A stretch of DNA of 64,000 nt from Solidesulfovibrio sp. (GTDB lineage Bacteria; Desulfobacterota; Desulfovibrionia; Desulfovibrionales; Desulfovibrionaceae): the NCBI RefSeq assembly GCF_038562415.1, contig NZ_JBCFBA010000016.1:1-64000 (forward strand), read 5' to 3'. Below the pieces are notes generated by a model, which was given only the letters and a program-made list of their open reading frames with translations, ran no database searches and was not told the DNA's origin. Both the position numbers and the translations under genes were made by a program. This document shows, piece after piece, positions 59,549-64,000 of this stretch (its first letter is position 1; every line of letters starts with the position of its first letter).

Positions 59549-60006
59549 ACCATTGCCTCCAATGCCTGTTGTGGACGTTGGGATGCGAAAGGGTACGCCG
59601 CCTGGGTTTCACGCAGCTCGGACCGGAGAGGGAAGATGTATGTTGGTATATGCGAAATTCGTTTTTCCGGCAAGATGAAATCACTGGGTCCGCATTTCCG
59701 TGCGCCTGGCGGATTTTTGTTTTTCGCATTGACGGAAAAAATCTTTTTTGCATAAGTGAATAGATCGAAGGTCATGGCGGCCGTACGCGGCCAGCCCACA
59801 GCACCGGGAGGCGCGGCGCTGCGGCCATGCATCCCCTGCAGGAGATCGCGGCCATGGCCGGCGTGGTTTTCGATCCGGTCATCCTGGACGCCGATCAGTT
59901 CGGGACGGTGCGGGGCATGGAGGTCGGCCTGCGCGCCGGAGTGCGGAGGCGGTGAGGCAACGGGTTTCTCGCCTGCCGCTGCCGGGCCGCAACGGGCCGG
60001 CCGATA
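59549..60006. other. Intergenic region between the hydrolase operon and porin 2
   Basis: About 460 bases. The left half (59580-59770) is AT-rich and should carry the promoter of the hydrolase operon. A small plus-strand frame, 59827-59955, would give 42 residues (MHPLQEIAAMAGVVFDPVIL...) without known motifs. It may be a remnant. Confidence 0.35.
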
Positions 60007-60038
60007 CCGGACGGGGGGGCGTCGGCCCCCTCGTCCGG
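60007..60038 (-). terminator. GC-rich hairpin after porin 2
   Basis: CCGGACGGGGGGGC and GCCCCCTCGTCCGG form a stem of about 13 bp with one mismatch. It is 17 bases past the porin stop on the minus strand. No T-run. Confidence 0.5.
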
Positions 60039-60054
60039 GTGTGCGCGTCGGTGC

Positions 60055-61521
60055 TCAGAACTTGTAGCTGAAGCCCAGGGCCAGCAGCCAGATGTTGTTG
60101 CCGTTGCTTTCGGCCTGGCTGACCAGGCGGTGGCCCCAGACGCTTTCCTGGAATTGGCCGTGGGCCCAGCCCGTTTGCAGGATCACATCCAGATTCTCGT
60201 AGAGGCTGTATTTCGTGTCCACGTTGAACCCCAGCAGGTGCTCGTTGCGCGACAGGTCGTGGCCCATGGTCATGTAGGAGGCGTTGAGCAGGCGGGCCGC
60301 CCGGATGGCCCGGGGGCTGTTGTTGCCCTGCACGTAGACGAAGGTCGCCCGGTTGCTCAGTTTTTCCATGAAGGAGATGTCGTTGAGCGAGGCGCCGAAG
60401 CCGTAGATGCCCACGGGCGTGGTGTAGGTCGAGGTGTCGCGGGGCAGGTCCTGGCCGCTCTCGAACAGGAAGCTTCTGCCCGGTCCCCATTGGGAGCGCA
60501 GGTAGGGCAGGCGTTCGGAGCCGTTGGCCGTGGAATTGTCCTCGCCGGTGGACCAGAAGGCGAAGACCTGGGGCGTGACGACGCTTAAGCCCGTGTACTG
60601 GGCGGCGAAATCGACCATCCAGCCGCGCCGCTTGGCCGCCTTGGAATCGCTCATGGCGCCCTGGCCGTAAATGACGTCGGCGTAAAAGCGCACCGGATCC
60701 AGGGCGGCGACCTCCAGGCTGCCGCCGGCCCAGAAATAGGGGTTCTGGGAATTCTTCCAGCGCCCCATGCCGTTGGCGGTGTTCATGTTGGCGATGCTGG
60801 CGGCGGAGAACAGGGCGTTGTCGAAACTGTTGCCGATCTCGGGCACGTCGGCGGTGTTCTTGTAGGTGTAGGTGGCGTTGCGGCCGGCCACGCCGATCAT
60901 GCCCCAGGGCGTGGCCTTGAAGCCTTCCAGGGTGACGGGCAGGGCCAGGAAATAGGCATCGAACTCGTCACTGGCCTGGGTGGTGTTGTTGTCGTAGGTC
61001 CGGTTGGAGTCGAAAAACCGCCCGAAACCGGCCAGGACGGAAAGGGTGTCGGGAAGCAGCGGCGCGCGCACGGTCAGGGCGGCCACCAGGTCGCTGTAGA
61101 TGACGCTGCTGTTGAAAATGGCGTTTTGCGGCAGTTCCAGCGCCTGGTAGCCGGCGGTGATCTCGATGTCGGTGTCGGGCCATTTGAATTGCAGGTAGGC
61201 GACATCGACCAGCACTTCGGCGGCCGGGTTGGCGGCGGTGAACGTTCCCTGGCCCCAGGTGTTGATGATGCGAAGGCCCAGGCGGAAGTAGACGGACTTG
61301 TTCGCTTCGAAGTCGGCCCGCAGGCGGAAGCGCTCCCAGATCTCGAAGGTGTCCTCGGTTTTGGTGCCGGTCTTGTTCCAGCCGGTATAGTTGTGATTCT
61401 GGAAATAGTTGGCCATGATGAACGCGTCGCCGCGCATCTTGACCCGTGTTTCGGCCCGCGCTTTTTGGCAGATCCCCAATGCCAGGACGAGCAACAACAG
61501 TGAAAGCGCCCCTCGTTTCAT
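60055..61521 (-). CDS. Outer-membrane trimeric porin, Desulfovibrio type (copy 2)
   Basis: 488 residues with a signal peptide (MKRGALSLLLLVLALGICQK, cleavage near KARA) and a C-terminal Phe (LGFSYKF). Barrel strands are similar over the whole length to the protein at 43035, with matching GWNKTGTKTEDTFE, SDEFDAYFLALPVTLEGFKA and HGQFQESVWGHR segments. Copy 2 lacks the sigma-54 site. Its neighbour is a two-component system. Likely a general porin. Confidence 0.9.
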   Translation of the reverse strand: MKRGALSLLLLVLALGICQKARAETRVKMRGDAFIMANYFQNHNYTGWNKTGTKTEDTFEIWERFRLRADFEANKSVYFRLGLRIINTWGQGTFTAANPAAEVLVDVAYLQFKWPDTDIEITAGYQALELPQNAIFNSSVIYSDLVAALTVRAPLLPDTLSVLAGFGRFFDSNRTYDNNTTQASDEFDAYFLALPVTLEGFKATPWGMIGVAGRNATYTYKNTADVPEIGNSFDNALFSAASIANMNTANGMGRWKNSQNPYFWAGGSLEVAALDPVRFYADVIYGQGAMSDSKAAKRRGWMVDFAAQYTGLSVVTPQVFAFWSTGEDNSTANGSERLPYLRSQWGPGRSFLFESGQDLPRDTSTYTTPVGIYGFGASLNDISFMEKLSNRATFVYVQGNNSPRAIRAARLLNASYMTMGHDLSRNEHLLGFNVDTKYSLYENLDVILQTGWAHGQFQESVWGHRLVSQAESNGNNIWLLALGFSYKF

Positions 61522-61705
61522 TCAACCCTCCAAGGTCTTGCCTGTTTTCGTGGCCACATGGACCGTCGTCCCCAATCGCCCGCACGACGACCGCCGCCCC
61601 GCAAGGCGCGCGGCCCTGGGATGGCGCAGGTGTCACATGCCACCAGGCCAACGGCCTGCCGTGCACTTTTTTGAAAGGGTACGGACCATCGGGCGCGGAG
61701 AACAA

Positions 61706-61721
61706 CTCGTAAAATTACGAG
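61706..61721. promoter_or_regulatory. 16-bp palindrome upstream of porin 2
   Basis: CTCGTAA AA TTACGAG is a perfect palindrome 185 bases before the porin 2 start and 148 bases past the response-regulator stop. It is a plausible operator for the NarL-type regulator encoded next door or for another dimeric protein. The rest of 61522-61868 shows no gene. Confidence 0.5.
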
Positions 61722-61868
61722 GTGATGTCTGTATTTTTCCCAGTATTGGGACGGCCGTCGGGCAGGGGCGGGACCTCGGACCAGGGCGGCCGCCTTGGCC
61801 CCCCGGGGCGAGGGAGGCGTCGTTGCGGGGAGGCGACAGGGCGCGCGGGCGTCGGGGCCGCGCGCGCC

Positions 61869-62561
61869 CTAGGAACGGCTGGAGGAGGGGTCAACGGAAC
61901 AGGAAAGCCGGACCCCGGACCGGGAGACCCCTTTCGCATGCTGTACGGCGAAACGGATCAGTTCGGCCGAACTTTTAAATCCCAACGATTCGATCATCGT
62001 GTATTTGTGAAACTCCACGGTCCGGGTGGAGATGCCCAGAATGGCGGCGGATTCCTTGACGGAAAAGCCCTCGGCGATGAGTTGCAGCACTTCGCGTTGC
62101 CGGGTGGTCAGCTGGGTGAAGGCCTCCTGGGGGACGGACGGCTTGTCGCGCTGGTATTGCAACAATTCGCCGGCCAGCATCGGGGTGATGTACGTCTTGC
62201 CCTTGAGCCCGCAGTGAAGGGCCGTGAGCAGTTCCGACGAGGCGGAATGCTTGAGCACATAGCCCGAGGCCCCGGCCTCGAAGGCGCTGGCCGCGTACTG
62301 GACGTCCATGTGCATGGTCAGGAAGACGATCACCATGGACTTGTGGCGCTTTTTTATCTGCCGCACCGCCTCGATGCCGTTGAGCAGCGGCATGGAGATG
62401 TCGGCCACCACGGCATCCGGCCGCAACCTGTCCACGGCTTCCAGCAGGGCCCGGCCGTCCTCGACGATCCCGACCAGCTGGTATTCGGGTTCGAGCAGGC
62501 CGCGCACGCCTTCGGCCACCATGCGATGGTCGTCGGCCAGCAATATTCTCGGTTTCAGCAT
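61869..62561 (-). CDS. NarL/FixJ-family response regulator
   Basis: 230 residues from the ATG at 62561. The receiver domain shows ILLADDHRMVAEG, the phospho-acceptor Asp in AVVADISMPLLNG, a Thr in VFLTMH and a Lys in GYVLKHSA. The LuxR-type helix-turn-helix is LTTRQREVLQLIAEGFSVKE and ISTRTVEFHKYTMIESLGF. It overlaps the histidine-kinase gene by 7 bases, so they form one pair. Targets may include porin 2 next door. Confidence 0.92.
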   Translation of the reverse strand: MLKPRILLADDHRMVAEGVRGLLEPEYQLVGIVEDGRALLEAVDRLRPDAVVADISMPLLNGIEAVRQIKKRHKSMVIVFLTMHMDVQYAASAFEAGASGYVLKHSASSELLTALHCGLKGKTYITPMLAGELLQYQRDKPSVPQEAFTQLTTRQREVLQLIAEGFSVKESAAILGISTRTVEFHKYTMIESLGFKSSAELIRFAVQHAKGVSRSGVRLSCSVDPSSSRS

Positions 62562-64000
62562 GTCCCTCCCTCCCGCAAGGGCACACGGACGTGGATGACC
62601 GTTCCCTGGCCCGGTTCCGACTGCATGGTGAATTCCCCCTTGGCGTACTGCACGCGTTCCCGCATGCTGGCCAGGCCGATGCCGGGGGTGAGCTTGGCGC
62701 ATTGCGGCTTGAACCCGGCGCCGTCGTCCCGCATGGTCAGCACGAGCCGGTCGTCCGCGCCCTCCAGGGCGATGGCGACGTGGCGGGCATGGGCGTGTTT
62801 GGCGATATTGCGCAGTCCTTCCTGGGTGACCCTGTAGAGGCACAGCGCCGTGTCCAGGGGGATGTCCTCGAATGTCCCTTCGAAGCGGCAATCCACGGCC
62901 AGGCCTTCCCGGTCGTTGAAATCGAGGCAAAGCACGTTGATGGCTCGGACCAGGCCGAAGTCCTTGAGGATCGAGGGATGCAACTGCCGGGACAGGGCAT
63001 GCATGTCCCCGGAGAGGTCGATGATTTTTTCCTTGATCGAAGCGAGCTTGCCAAGCGCCTGGGCGCCCAGGCCCTGGAAGTGGATCTCGATGGTGCCGAT
63101 CTCGATGGCGATGGCGGCCAGGCGCTGGACGAAGTCGTCGTGGAATTCGCGGGAAAGCCGCCGCAATTCGTCCTCCTGGGAGGAAATCAGGCGGCCGGCC
63201 AGGGTTTGCAGTTCCTTCTGGCTGCCGCGCAAGGCTATTTCCGCCTTCTTGCGCTGGCGCAGGTTGAACAGCAGGCCGATGACCAGCAGGGACTGCAAGG
63301 CGAACAGGGCGGCCGCGCCGAGGATGTAGTGCCGGTACCGCTGCCAGGTCGTTTCTTCCTTGAAGGCGATGACGGCCCCTGGCGGCAGCAGGTTTTCGTC
63401 GAGATGGAAGCGTGTGAGTTGCCGCCAGTCGTAGAGGGTGACGGCGCTGTCCAGGCCGGTGTCGAAGGGTATTTCGCCGGCCGGTTGGCCGGAGAGGATG
63501 CGAAGGGCGATCTCCCCCGATTTGAGCCCTTGCAGTCGCATGCTGACCATCGGGCCGCCGACGATGCCGTTGCCGAAGTATGAATCATACAGGCCCCAGA
63601 TGGGCGCTTTCGCGTAATCCATGAGGGTGGGAAGGACGTCTCGCGGGACGAAGAAACGCCCCTTGGCATCGACAAAGAGGGTCGAGAAAAAAATCAACGC
63701 ATCCGGGGGCAGGGACTGGCATTGCATCAGGATGTCGCCGATGGAAAGGCCGCCGAGGTCGATGAGTTCGAGGCGGGGCCGGAATGCCCCGATCGCCTCG
63801 CGCAACAGGGTCGCCCGGATGAGATCGTTTTCGAAGCCCCCGGAAATGAGCACCGCATGCCTGGCCTCGGGTTTGAGGCGCAGGGCCGAGGCGACGAGCT
63901 CCCGCGCCAGTTGGCCGGGTTCCAGGACGCCGCTGACCCGTTTGCCGAAGGAGGAGGCCAGGACCGTGTCCCTGAAGGGCTCGGGGATGTCGCACACGAC
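62555..64000 (-). CDS. NarX/UhpB-type sensor histidine kinase (N-terminus cut by window end)
   Basis: At least 480 residues; the start lies beyond the window. The N-terminal half (about 1-210 of the visible part) resembles a periplasmic ABC binding-protein-like sensor (LIFFSTLFVDAKGRFFVP, GLKSGEIALRILSGQPAGEIP). A transmembrane span follows (ILGAAALFALQSLLVIGLLF). The HisKA_3 dimerisation helix carries EFHDDFVQRL with the phospho-accepting His, and the ATPase domain shows RVTQEGLRNIAKHAHA and MRDDGAGF. The sensor type suggests a small periplasmic ligand. Confidence 0.9.
   Translation of the reverse strand, partial: VVCDIPEPFRDTVLASSFGKRVSGVLEPGQLARELVASALRLKPEARHAVLISGGFENDLIRATLLREAIGAFRPRLELIDLGGLSIGDILMQCQSLPPDALIFFSTLFVDAKGRFFVPRDVLPTLMDYAKAPIWGLYDSYFGNGIVGGPMVSMRLQGLKSGEIALRILSGQPAGEIPFDTGLDSAVTLYDWRQLTRFHLDENLLPPGAVIAFKEETTWQRYRHYILGAAALFALQSLLVIGLLFNLRQRKKAEIALRGSQKELQTLAGRLISSQEDELRRLSREFHDDFVQRLAAIAIEIGTIEIHFQGLGAQALGKLASIKEKIIDLSGDMHALSRQLHPSILKDFGLVRAINVLCLDFNDREGLAVDCRFEGTFEDIPLDTALCLYRVTQEGLRNIAKHAHARHVAIALEGADDRLVLTMRDDGAGFKPQCAKLTPGIGLASMRERVQYAKGEFTMQSEPGQGTVIHVRVPLREGGTC

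Overview
The window looks like part of a GC-rich, anaerobic sulfate-reducer-type deltaproteobacterium (Desulfovibrionaceae, Desulfovibrio sensu lato). The reasons are a Desulfovibrio-type I-C CRISPR repeat, two large Desulfovibrio-type outer-membrane porins, a quinol:fumarate reductase with a single cytochrome b subunit, a sigma-54 activator, and high GC in every likely gene. This assignment is inference from gene content; no database was searched.

Layout. 1-2.7 kb is the end of an integrated element: an IS5-type transposase tail, a zinc-ribbon protein, a toxin-antitoxin pair and a tyrosine integrase, closed by the 3' half of a tRNA-Arg(CCT) gene that acts as the attachment remnant. 3.1-19.0 kb is a complete type I-C CRISPR-Cas locus (cas3, cas5c, cas8c, cas7c, cas4, cas1, cas2) with an array I counted as 112 repeats and 111 spacers. 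The 0.8 kb between cas3 and cas5c is unusual. It holds a leucine-type tRNA body with a UGG anticodon, a terminator, an AT-rich promoter region, and degenerate repeats. One of these repeats keeps its hairpin and 5' handle, and the sequence after it has a TTC-flanked seed match to the candidate -35 box upstream of cas5c. This looks like a crRNA-like regulator of cas expression.

19.1-22.5 kb encodes three secreted proteins on the minus strand (beta-lactamase-like serine hydrolase, RCC1-repeat protein, NlpC/P60-like protein). 23.1-29.5 kb is a candidate RiPP locus. It has a 64-residue precursor whose C-terminal half is nine Trp-x-Asn motifs, two radical SAM/SPASM enzymes (the first interrupted by one in-frame TAG), an ABC exporter, and three small secreted or membrane proteins around them.

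30.1-44.5 kb is a metabolic module: an MmgE/PrpD-family enzyme and a fumarase/aspartase-superfamily lyase behind a sigma-54 promoter, a DcuC-type C4-dicarboxylate carrier, an MFS carrier, FrdCAB fumarate reductase, a PrpR-like sigma-54 activator, and a porin behind a second sigma-54 promoter. The simplest reading is uptake of an aminodicarboxylate or iminodicarboxylate, epimerisation, C-N cleavage to fumarate, and fumarate respiration. 44.9-49.2 kb is an RND efflux pump (adaptor and transporter).

49.3-54.0 kb is a graveyard of broken genes: a frameshifted taurine/sulfonate-type ABC operon, a piece fused to what may be a LarA C-terminus, a phosphatase tail, a TauE/SafE fragment and a 5'-truncated larB. 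It is followed by tex, a two-gene hydrolase operon (papain-like amidase; alpha/beta-hydrolase fused to a subtilase), a second porin, and a NarL-type two-component system cut by the window end.
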